DNA from: a virus
Length of the DNA stretch: 28,575 nt
Strand: one strand, 5' to 3'
IMG/VR virus record: IMGVR_UViG_3300021093_000291
Span: 1-28,575 of that record
Shown here: positions 1-5,348 of the stretch, piece after piece
Layout: every line of letters starts with the position of its first letter
Position numbering within the stretch: position 1 is the first letter of the stretch
Position numbers and translations under genes: made by a program
The notes under the pieces: generated by a model
Told to the model about the DNA's origin: nothing
Databases searched by the model: none
The model's input: only the letters and a program-made list of their open reading frames with translations

Positions 1-122
1 CCCGTGAACGAGCATATTGGCAATTCAAGGCAGAATGCTACAAGAAAGATATCACAAAGCTTTCAACAGAACAAGCACTTGAGAAGATGACCAGACTGGA
101 TGAAGATATGGGACTACTTTAA
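1..122 (+). CDS. C-terminal fragment of an unidentified protein
   Basis: An open frame enters from the left edge (first full codon at 3) and ends at TAA 120-122. The 39 visible residues begin RERAYWQFKAEC and end RLDEDMGLL. They are charged and probably helical. The stop codon overlaps the AAGGAGAT Shine-Dalgarno of the next gene, so the two are probably co-transcribed. Too little is visible to name a family. Confidence 0.6.
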   Translation, partial: RERAYWQFKAECYKKDITKLSTEQALEKMTRLDEDMGLL

Positions 123-131
123 GGAGATATT

Positions 132-224
132 ATGAGTCGCAAAGGAACACATACAAAGTTTGGGCGCCGTCGTAAGATGGGTTCAAAGAAGCGTCGTGCA
201 ATGAAACTCGCTCGGATGAAGTGA
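132..224 (+). CDS. 30-aa highly basic peptide
   Basis: An ATG at 132 follows an ideal Shine-Dalgarno (AAGGAGAT, 121-128), and the frame ends at TGA 222-224. The product is 30 residues, with 14 Lys/Arg and one His and no acidic residue. It begins MSRKGTHTKFGRRRK and ends MKLARMK. The composition suggests binding to nucleic acid or the ribosome, but I recognise no family. The strong ribosome-binding site and tight spacing to the upstream stop (9 nt) argue that it is translated. It lies just before a late promoter and 32 nt before the next gene. The main doubt is its small size. Confidence 0.6.
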   Translation: MSRKGTHTKFGRRRKMGSKKRRAMKLARMK

Positions 225-231
225 ATTCGAT

Positions 232-239
232 TATAAATA
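232..239 (+). promoter_or_regulatory. T4-type late promoter (TATAAATA)
   Basis: An exact match to the T4 late-promoter octamer. If the start site lies 6 nt beyond the element, the mRNA begins near 245 and keeps the GAGGT Shine-Dalgarno (246-250) of the gene at 256. It may also supply the transcript from which the tmRNA is processed. Confidence 0.8.
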
Positions 240-255
240 TCCTTTGAGGTACTAT

Positions 256-900
256 ATGAAAACACTCAGAGGACTTTTAGAATCGTTGGTCAAATCAGGT
301 GCTTGGGGATCTTTACAGGAAAGTTCTCCAAAGATGTTTAGACAAGCAAGGCGGCACCAAAAGGGCAGGGAAGATGAAAATGCTGCTATTAGATTGGCTC
401 AAGAAATTAGAACTGGTCAACTTGCTCGGGATAAAAGAAATCAAGAAGTAAGAGATAATAAAGCTGCGCGAGCTGCAGCTGCCGAAATCGCAGCTGCAAG
501 GCAAGAGGCACACGCCAAACGACATAGAGAGACTCTAGATCTTCTAAAAGGATTGCAACACGGTGATGTTGGGTCTGTCATAATTAGAGATAAGAAAACA
601 GGAAAGCCTGGAGAAGAACATCATATTGTCAATCATCAGGGTAGTTTTTACTTAGTAGGCCCAAGAGGCAACACAAGGCAAATTTCACCTCAGTTTGCTA
701 GTGTAGTAAATGGTGCAGTAAATTTAATGAGCATACCAAAAGGTAGAGGAAATGCTAAAGTTATTGCACAAATAGAAGCAAGTGCCCGTAAAGGTGGAGT
801 TGAAGGAATTGATCCAACAAGAGAAAAACCAAATAAATATTCGTATGCAATATTACCAGGCGGTAAATTTGTTATCAAAAGTAATATACGAGGGGGCTAA
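256..900 (+). CDS. 214-aa protein of unknown function, Ala/Arg-rich helical middle
   Basis: I chose ATG 256 (MKTLRGLLESLV) over the upstream in-frame TTG at 244 because GAGGT at 246-250 is well placed for it. A basic, helix-prone segment of roughly residues 40-100, rich in Ala, Arg, Glu and Gln, looks like a coiled coil. It is followed by a compact C-terminal region containing HHIVNHQGSFYLVGPRG. I recognise no catalytic motif, signal peptide or membrane segment. A late promoter lies 16 nt upstream, so a virion or late-assembly role is plausible but inferred. The last codons and the stop (898-900) lie inside the 5' acceptor strand of the tmRNA, so tmRNA 5' maturation would cut this mRNA just before its stop codon. 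Confidence 0.85.
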   Translation: MKTLRGLLESLVKSGAWGSLQESSPKMFRQARRHQKGREDENAAIRLAQEIRTGQLARDKRNQEVRDNKAARAAAAEIAAARQEAHAKRHRETLDLLKGLQHGDVGSVIIRDKKTGKPGEEHHIVNHQGSFYLVGPRGNTRQISPQFASVVNGAVNLMSIPKGRGNAKVIAQIEASARKGGVEGIDPTREKPNKYSYAILPGGKFVIKSNIRGG

Positions 901-1265
901 TCGGATTCGATATTCTAGACAAATGTAGAAGAGCATGACGAAGATGGTTGATGGCTTCGTTAAAAACAACCAAACCACAAATGCCAATACTAGAGCATTT
1001 GCAATGGCTGCTTGAGAAACAGTCGATCCTTAATTCACTAGGACCGTCAAGAGGGTACAGGAAGTGACTCAGATAATTCCTGACTTCTCAAAATCTGATA
1101 GAATCGTTAAAACTAATTGACTTAGGAAACGATTTAAAAAATAAAAGTCAAGACAATTCGTAAGTTTGTTTCTTACCTTACGAAATTGTTTATGAAAAGA
1201 AACTAATCATGTAGTGCTTATACATAAGTATAGGGTACACGGGGGTTCGACTCCCCCGGCCTCCA
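892..1265 (+). ncRNA. ssrA: Transfer-messenger RNA (tmRNA), one-piece, four pseudoknots
   Basis: tmRNA with SmpB rescues stalled ribosomes and adds a degradation tag. The 374-nt RNA closes with a 7-bp acceptor stem: GGGGGCT (892-898) pairs with GGCCTCC (1258-1264), followed by A at 1265. It includes the G3-U70 wobble that marks alanine-accepting RNAs. The T arm is GGGGG-TTCGACT-CCCCC (1241-1257), and the conserved GGATTCGA is at 903-910. Four H-type pseudoknots are visible. PK1: ACGAAG 938/CTTCGT 955 with TGGTTG 945/CAACCA 967. PK2: CAGGAA 1058/TTCCTG 1077 with TCAGAT 1069/ATCTGA 1093. PK3: AATCGT 1102/ACGATT 1129 with TTGACTT 1117/AAGTCAA 1145. PK4: TTCGTAAG 1157/CTTACGAA 1177 with GTTTCTT 1168/AAGAAAC 1197. 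CCA is not encoded. No separate promoter is obvious. Confidence 0.97.
983..1015 (+). other. tmRNA tag reading frame (predicted tag ANTRAFAMAA)
   Basis: Just after PK1 a short frame runs from GCC 983 to TGA 1013-1015 and encodes ANTRAFAMAA. With the alanine carried by tmRNA the tag would be AANTRAFAMAA. It has the same length as the E. coli tag (ANDENYALAA), begins with Ala-Asn, and ends in a hydrophobic residue plus Ala-Ala, as expected for ClpXP-type recognition. An A stands at -4 from the proposed resume codon. ACA (977) is a possible alternative resume codon, giving a tag two residues longer. The frame is sure; the exact resume codon is inferred. Confidence 0.8.
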
Positions 1266-1282
1266 TTATAAAGGATGTTTTT

Positions 1283-1504
1283 ATGAGCAATGAATATATT
1301 CATGTAAAGAAAGTGATTGATGGTAGATGTGTTGATCTTCTGTTTACAGAAGATGAATTCATTGAAGCATCATCCCGTGCAATTGATATCAAAAATTCTA
1401 ATTGCTTAGAAGATGTAACTGGTCAATGTTGGCCGGTAGATAAACCACCAAAGTGTTCGCTTTGGGATCGTATTATGGGTCGTTGTTGCCAGTGTGAAAA
1501 TTAA
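1283..1504 (+). CDS. Small Cys-rich protein of unknown function (73 aa)
   Basis: ATG 1283 (MSNEYIHVKKVIDG) is preceded by AAGGAT at 1271-1276, only 6 nt past the end of the tmRNA. In-frame codons further upstream fall inside the tmRNA and are not used. The first 45 residues alternate strands and acidic helix. The C-terminal third carries six cysteines, including a CCQC close to the end, which could bind a metal. The stop (1502-1504) overlaps the Shine-Dalgarno of the Sm-like gene, so the two are translationally linked. I recognise no family. Confidence 0.75.
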   Translation: MSNEYIHVKKVIDGRCVDLLFTEDEFIEASSRAIDIKNSNCLEDVTGQCWPVDKPPKCSLWDRIMGRCCQCEN

Positions 1505-1513
1505 GGAGATAAT

Positions 1514-1828
1514 ATGGCTAATATTGTTATTACTCGTCTTGTTAGTGGTGAAGAAATTATTGCGAATGTTACTGAGGGAGAAGGTACTCTCACTCTAAAG
1601 GATCCGGCAGTTCTTCTGCCCACCCCCGAAGGTAAGCTCATGTTTGCGAAGTGGCTACCATATGCCGATATTGAAGATGGAATTACTGTAGATACCAAGC
1701 ATGTTCTTTTTACAGTTCCTGCACAGAAGGAACTTGAAGAACACTACAGCACCGTCATCGTTGGTGGTCTTTTTGTGCCACCCGCCAAGAGCATTATCAA
1801 TCCGGCAGATCTGAAACTTAGCGTTTAA
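1514..1828 (+). CDS. Sm/LSm-like small beta-barrel protein (104 aa)
   Basis: ATG 1514 follows AAGGAGAT with good spacing. The protein (MANIVITRLVSGEEIIANV...) begins with the pattern of an Sm fold: strand, a G-E-E turn as in the Sm1 motif, then a chain of strands (TLTLKDPAVLL, LMFAKWLPYAD, KHVLFTVPA). It ends with a helix and a last strand (STVIVGGLFVPP). From memory, proteins of this size and pattern recur in T4-like cyanophages and marine metagenomes, where an Sm-like fold has been described. Sm-like proteins usually form rings that bind RNA. That is an inference here, but the setting between a tmRNA and a tRNA fits. The stop lies within a 7-bp inverted repeat, CGTTTAA-TAAT-TTAAACG (1822-1839). 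Confidence 0.6.
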   Translation: MANIVITRLVSGEEIIANVTEGEGTLTLKDPAVLLPTPEGKLMFAKWLPYADIEDGITVDTKHVLFTVPAQKELEEHYSTVIVGGLFVPPAKSIINPADLKLSV

Positions 1829-1842
1829 TAATTTAAACGGAC

Positions 1843-1871
1843 TTGATTATGGACATGGTATCTAGTATACT
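1843..1871 (+). promoter_or_regulatory. Sigma70-like promoter before tRNA-Arg
   Basis: TTGATT (1843-1848), a 17-bp spacer and TATACT (1866-1871). Transcription would begin near 1878, giving a leader of only about 6 nt before the tRNA. The layout resembles the promoter before gp32 (TTGAAC, 17 bp, TATACT). Confidence 0.65.
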
Positions 1872-1883
1872 ATGTCCATAATC
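1845..1883. repeat. Perfect 12-bp inverted repeat abutting the tRNA
   Basis: GATTATGGACAT (1845-1856) and ATGTCCATAATC (1872-1883) are perfect inverted copies separated by 15 nt. The right arm ends at the base before the tRNA. The repeat spans the -10 hexamer and overlaps the -35. There is no T-run, so it is not a standard terminator. It could be a repressor operator or, on read-through RNA, a processing hairpin. Confidence 0.85.
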
Positions 1884-1957
1884 GTTTCCGTAGCTCAGTT
1901 GGATAGAGCAGCCGCCTTCTAAGCGGCAGGTCATTGGTTCGAACCCAATCGGAAACG
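1884..1957 (+). tRNA. tRNA-Arg(UCU)
   Basis: A full cloverleaf folds in 74 nt. The acceptor stem is GTTTCCG (1884-1890) with CGGAAAC (1950-1956), discriminator G 1957. The D arm is GCTC/GAGC, the anticodon stem GCCGC/GCGGC with loop CTTCTAA (anticodon TCT at 1918-1920). The T arm is ATTGG-TTCGAAC-CCAAT (1933-1949). CCA is not encoded. It reads AGA and AGG, the Arg codons that dominate the phage's virion genes but are absent from gp32. Confidence 0.97.
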
Positions 1958-1964
1958 CTTCAAT

Positions 1965-2366
1965 ATGATTCTCGACTTCAATGATATTCTTCGTGATGTG
2001 AAGCCTATTTGTCTTGGTCTTCAACGACAAAAGAAGCATGTAAGTTTAATCTACCACAAGAGCAAACTTGTCTCTGTTGGTACAAATGTTTTTAAAACTC
2101 ACCCATTGGCAAATAAGTATGGATATGTCATTGGGTGTGTCCATTCCGAACTAGATGCCTTCAACAAACTTCCAAAGAAGTACAAGAAGGATCTTCGTAA
2201 ACTCAAACTGGTTAATATCCGTATGAATCGATTTGAGGAACTTCGTAACTCCAAACCATGCAAGCATTGTTTGCCTTGGTGCATTGAAATGTTTGATGAG
2301 ATTTGGTATACTACGGATATTGGTTTTGAACTACTCTCTGATTATGAAAGGAAACTCTATGAGTAA
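1965..2366 (+). CDS. Cytidine/deoxycytidylate deaminase-fold protein (133 aa)
   Basis: The protein carries the zinc signature of the cytidine-deaminase superfamily: H60-S-E62 (ligand and proton shuttle) and P98-C99-K-H-C102 (two Cys ligands). A strand-rich start (HVSLIYHKSKLVSVGTN) precedes the first motif, as in the family. At 133 residues it is shorter than T4 dCMP deaminase (about 190 aa) and close to a minimal catalytic domain. Substrate cannot be read from sequence: free cytidine or dCMP is the conservative guess, and a nucleic-acid substrate is possible given that the gene begins 7 nt after a tRNA. ATG 1965 has no clear Shine-Dalgarno. The 3' end overlaps the next gene by 8 nt. Confidence 0.75.
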   Translation: MILDFNDILRDVKPICLGLQRQKKHVSLIYHKSKLVSVGTNVFKTHPLANKYGYVIGCVHSELDAFNKLPKKYKKDLRKLKLVNIRMNRFEELRNSKPCKHCLPWCIEMFDEIWYTTDIGFELLSDYERKLYE

Positions 2367-2691
2367 AATTAGGATTTTGAATCTATTGGCGTGTCTTGGA
2401 CTTGGTGTTGGTTGTGGTGCATTTCTTGGAAATAATGAGGATGCTGTGTTTATATGCCTTGTGTTTTCTTGTCTGATGAATACTTGGGCATTTATTCTTC
2501 TACCACATGAACTCTATGTGACTAAGAAGGAATTGATGGACGAGATGGCTTATTGTAAGCTAGACACTGATACTCTTTTCAATCGTTACTACGATGTTAA
2601 AGAGCAAATGGAAAATGTTAATGATCGAGTGAAAAAGATTACTTATGAACTGCCGAAGAGCAATAAGGTTAAGTCGGTTCGTAAGGTTTAA
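2359..2691 (+). CDS. Small membrane protein with two predicted TM helices (110 aa)
   Basis: ATG 2359 has AAAGGA at 2347-2352 and overlaps the deaminase gene by 8 nt. Residues about 5-24 and 29-50 are hydrophobic and look like two transmembrane helices with a short loop (GNNEDA) between them. The rest is a charged, probably coiled-coil cytoplasmic tail containing VKEQMENVNDRVKKI. Holins share the two-helix layout, but no lysis gene is nearby, so that is only a possibility. The stop (TAA 2689-2691) overlaps the stop of the convergent minus-strand gene by 4 nt. Confidence 0.7.
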   Translation: MSKIRILNLLACLGLGVGCGAFLGNNEDAVFICLVFSCLMNTWAFILLPHELYVTKKELMDEMAYCKLDTDTLFNRYYDVKEQMENVNDRVKKITYELPKSNKVKSVRKV

Positions 2692-3713
2692 AATATCTTA
2701 CCAGACTTCGGATTAATTGATATAGTTTTTGATATGTCGTTTAAAAGTCTAACAACAATCTCGTCGGAAGATGGAGTCGCCGGCACCACTTCACTTGGAA
2801 TTATATTCCTATTGGAAGCGTCCACGCATTCATTGTTTTCCGTAAATTTTGTTTTAAGATTTCCACTAACACGCAATAGACACTGAGACTTTGTTTGGTT
2901 ATTGTAACAAATATCTCCAACTGTACATGACCCTATTGTAGTATCATTTACATTAATATCTGAAGACGCAACATTTGGTGCAACTTTTATTTTAAGTTGC
3001 ACCAATGTTTTTATTCCAACTCTATTTTCTTCTGTCAATTCACCTTTAATTTTTATTATTTCTTTACCTTCAGAGTCTATTGTTATTTCTTCTATCTCAT
3101 ATGAAGACTCTTCTCCTTGTAGTAAAATATAATCTCCAACACTAGCGCCCATGTAGGTGAATGATGTTTTTGTATTTTGTCCAAATGTATTTATTATAAA
3201 AGTAGAAGTACTATCACTACTCACTGGAGTTGAAGTAAATTCAAAGATGGGAGTTTGATTGAATTGTTTTTTAGAATAAAGACTTATGTTTTCATCTTTA
3301 TTTGTAATTGATACTACAGAACTTATAATAATAAGATTTTCTTTTTCAGTTAGAGTATATGTTCCAGATAGATCATACTTTTTATTATTTTTTTCATTAT
3401 ATAATTCTGCATTAGAAACCGTGAAAGATGCTCCTATTGGAACATTTTTCCAAAACTTTATGAATTCATTTTCCGTTGAAGAAGTATTTTTCCAGTCGGA
3501 GAAATCAAAAAACGCTCCAGTTTCTCCACTATTAAAAATTATGTTTGGAGTAGCAACTAATCCAGAAACTGTGCTGACTTTATTTGTTAATGATTTTTTA
3601 TATTCAAGTCCATAAAATAAACTAACTCTAGCAGTTACTAAATTTGAATTTGGTTTAGCACTACTTTTTACTGTGCTTACTTTTACTGATTTTTTACGAT
3701 TTCCTGGGTTCAT
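2688..3713 (-). CDS. Probable virion structural protein, unknown (341 aa)
   Basis: The N-terminus is basic and Ser/Lys-rich (MNPGNRKKSVKVSTVKSS). The body is beta-rich with many Ser, Thr and Asn. A Cys-containing segment near residues 265-295 (GSCTVGDICY, then QCLLRVSGN and NNECVDAS) may hold disulfides or a metal. The last 30 residues include PATPSSDEIVVRLLND. The start overlaps the stop of the upstream gene by 4 nt (ATGA), so the two minus-strand genes are coupled. Composition and AT content match the tail genes. I recognise no domain; the structural role comes from context. Confidence 0.7.
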   Translation of the reverse strand: MNPGNRKKSVKVSTVKSSAKPNSNLVTARVSLFYGLEYKKSLTNKVSTVSGLVATPNIIFNSGETGAFFDFSDWKNTSSTENEFIKFWKNVPIGASFTVSNAELYNEKNNKKYDLSGTYTLTEKENLIIISSVVSITNKDENISLYSKKQFNQTPIFEFTSTPVSSDSTSTFIINTFGQNTKTSFTYMGASVGDYILLQGEESSYEIEEITIDSEGKEIIKIKGELTEENRVGIKTLVQLKIKVAPNVASSDINVNDTTIGSCTVGDICYNNQTKSQCLLRVSGNLKTKFTENNECVDASNRNIIPSEVVPATPSSDEIVVRLLNDISKTISINPKSGKIF

Positions 3714-4969
3714 GAAGCAATGAAGTTAATTGTTCCATTTCCGGTAGAAGATCTTACATATATTGATGTTAATGCACCAGTTTCTATAAATAAAGACTCT
3801 CCTGGCTCTAATGGATATCCTTCAGTAGATCTGGTTAATAGCGTTGATCCACCAACAAATATAGTAGTAGTGTTGTTTAATGCAGATTTAATATGAACAC
3901 CCGAAACTAATCTATTTGTAAGTGTTGATAACTGAGATGCAGCAATTGTAGAAAGTTTAGAACCACTATAAACAGTAGATGGTTTAGTGCTATCTACTAT
4001 TTTTACTTGTATAGTTCCATTTCCTAATTTTTCATTTATACTCGATACTGGATTTGTATTTGTTTTAATGTTATTTAAAACTGTATAAATTGAACCTGTT
4101 GCTCCTAAGTATGGAATCAATGAAGATAGATCTACATCTATATTATTTTCAACAGTTACTGGTAATGCTTCTGTTGCAGTTACTTCTATACTTCCATCTG
4201 CGGCCGCGCCCTGAACTATTATAGGGTAGTCTGAAGTGACACCAGTACCCATAATCATTAGTCCACCGCCATAATTTGCAACTCCTACCGTTGCTCCTAT
4301 GCTTACACTAAAGGTAAATCCTGCATTAGTTACTGCTACTTTAAGTGCATCACCAGAAACGCCAAGAGTTGTGCCGTCTGAAGAATATATTTTTGATGAA
4401 AGTTTAAGATCGCCGTCGTGGCCATATACTCGTATGCTGTCTGTAGATTCAGTTAAGTTAATACTACCACTAATACCAACATTTCCATATACAGATACAG
4501 AATCAGTGCTATAATTTAATCTTCTTCCTCCGGTTATTCCTATTGCTGTTGCTCCAGAAATACCAAACATACCAAATTCTGTGGTTCTTAAACCTACAGT
4601 ACCAGTAACACCAACTAAAATTCCATTAGTTATACCTTGTATTGTTCCGCTTATTCCTACTGGAATTGTTGAGAATGTAGTTCCTGCTATTTTAAGGAAT
4701 GCACTTTCTGCCGATAACCCTACAGTGAATATTCCTCTTCCTGCAACGCTACCAGTAATTCCAATATTAGTTCCAGTCCAACCATAGATGCTTATGGGTA
4801 AAGGAGTAGATGTTGTTACTCTAGTCGTTGTACTGTCGTCGCCATACGCAATTTTATTTATTGGAACGTGTGACTGTGTAAAACCAGTACCACTGGTTCC
4901 CCAGTCTGTTGCTAGATACGCATCTCCGGTAGCAGTGGTAACTAAAATATTATCTAATGTGTATGGCAT
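3710..4969 (-). CDS. Probable virion structural/fibre-type protein with GITG-like repeats (419 aa)
   Basis: The start MPYTLDNILVTTATGDAYLATDWG resembles virion proteins of marine T4-like phages. Between about residues 60 and 215 there are repeated short glycine motifs (GITG, GISG, GVTG) and paired VYG motifs after DS, as in beta-helical or beta-prism fibres. A coil-like stretch near 285-315 leads into a C-terminal domain with LEPGESLFIETGALTSIYVRS, a jelly-roll-like pattern. An Ala triplet is encoded by a NotI octamer (4200-4207). No TATAAATA element is seen upstream on this strand. A role in fibre or head decoration is inferred. Confidence 0.7.
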   Translation of the reverse strand: MPYTLDNILVTTATGDAYLATDWGTSGTGFTQSHVPINKIAYGDDSTTTRVTTSTPLPISIYGWTGTNIGITGSVAGRGIFTVGLSAESAFLKIAGTTFSTIPVGISGTIQGITNGILVGVTGTVGLRTTEFGMFGISGATAIGITGGRRLNYSTDSVSVYGNVGISGSINLTESTDSIRVYGHDGDLKLSSKIYSSDGTTLGVSGDALKVAVTNAGFTFSVSIGATVGVANYGGGLMIMGTGVTSDYPIIVQGAAADGSIEVTATEALPVTVENNIDVDLSSLIPYLGATGSIYTVLNNIKTNTNPVSSINEKLGNGTIQVKIVDSTKPSTVYSGSKLSTIAASQLSTLTNRLVSGVHIKSALNNTTTIFVGGSTLLTRSTEGYPLEPGESLFIETGALTSIYVRSSTGNGTINFIAS

Positions 4970-4971
4970 CC

Positions 4972-4999
4972 TTGATTCCTTCTAGAAGCTATGTATAAT
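4972..4999 (+). promoter_or_regulatory. Sigma70-like promoter of gp33
   Basis: TTGATT (4972-4977), a 16-bp spacer and a consensus TATAAT (4994-4999), 25 nt before the gp33 ATG. This suggests expression before the late phase, as expected for a late-transcription co-activator. Confidence 0.6.
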
Positions 5000-5013
5000 G
5001 GTAATATACATAG
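4989..5013. repeat. 9-bp inverted repeat over the gp33 promoter
   Basis: CTATGTATA (4989-4997) and TATACATAG (5005-5013) are perfect inverted copies with a 7-nt centre (ATGGTAA). The left arm contains most of the -10 box. It lies in the short gap between the divergent minus-strand structural gene and gp33, so it could be an operator for either. Confidence 0.75.
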
Positions 5014-5024
5014 AAAGATAACAT

Positions 5025-5252
5025 ATGTTCATTGAATTAACCAAAGAAGACTTTTCTAAGAAAGTCGAAAATAGAGTAAAAGAAAAAGAATGCTCCTACA
5101 TGGACGCGATAATTTATATTTTGGAGGAAAACTCTATTGATATAACAGTGTCCCCTAAACTATTATCACAACCAATAGTTGAGAAATTACAGGAAGAGGG
5201 ACAGAAGTTAAATCTTTTACCAAGAAAAAAGAACTCATTACCTTTTGCTTGA
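5025..5252 (+). CDS. 33: Late-promoter transcription accessory protein gp33
   Basis: gp33 bridges host RNA polymerase and the sliding clamp so that the phage sigma factor (gp55) can fire late promoters. The 75-aa product has the core of the short marine type: CSYMDAIIYILEENSID, a strand-to-helix link with SPKLLSQPIVEKLQEEGQ, and the tail LNLLPRKKNSLPFA. The last hydrophobic and basic residues would be the clamp-binding end. It is shorter than T4 gp33 (112 aa). It lies just upstream of gp32, close to the T4 arrangement. The ATG at 5025 has only a weak GAAAGA ribosome-binding site. The TATAAATA elements elsewhere in the window are its expected targets. Confidence 0.85.
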   Translation: MFIELTKEDFSKKVENRVKEKECSYMDAIIYILEENSIDITVSPKLLSQPIVEKLQEEGQKLNLLPRKKNSLPFA

Positions 5253-5277
5253 ACGGCATATGGTAGTGTGGTATACT
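5249..5277 (+). promoter_or_regulatory. Sigma70-like promoter of gp32
   Basis: TTGAAC (5249-5254), a 17-bp spacer and TATACT (5272-5277). The -35 overlaps the gp33 stop codon. Transcription would begin near 5284 and give a leader of about 65 nt that contains two hairpins. Confidence 0.65.
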
Positions 5278-5289
5278 TGTCTTGTCAGT

Positions 5290-5343
5290 GGTGGGGAGTT
5301 CCCACCGGTCAGTTTTAGTCCGAAGGAGATCTTCGGGAAGGAG
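5290..5343 (+). promoter_or_regulatory. Structured gp32 leader: two hairpins and Shine-Dalgarno
   Basis: Hairpin 1 is GGTGGG (5290-5295), loop GAGTT, CCCACC (5301-5306). Hairpin 2 is CCGAAG (5320-5325), loop GAGAT, CTTCGG (5331-5336), and buries an AAGGAG-like decoy. The functional AAGGAG (5338-5343) begins 2 nt after hairpin 2, 5 nt before the ATG. In T4, gp32 represses its own translation through a 5' leader structure; a similar role here is inferred. Confidence 0.7.
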
Positions 5344-5348
5344 AGTTT

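Noticed and set aside
1214-1282. N-terminal extension of the Cys-rich protein upstream of ATG 1283
   Set aside because: This stretch is the 3' end of the tmRNA; AAGGAT fits ATG 1283.
3785-3792. TATAAATA on the plus strand
   Set aside because: It lies inside the minus-strand 419-aa gene with no plus-strand gene within reach; expected by chance in AT-rich DNA.
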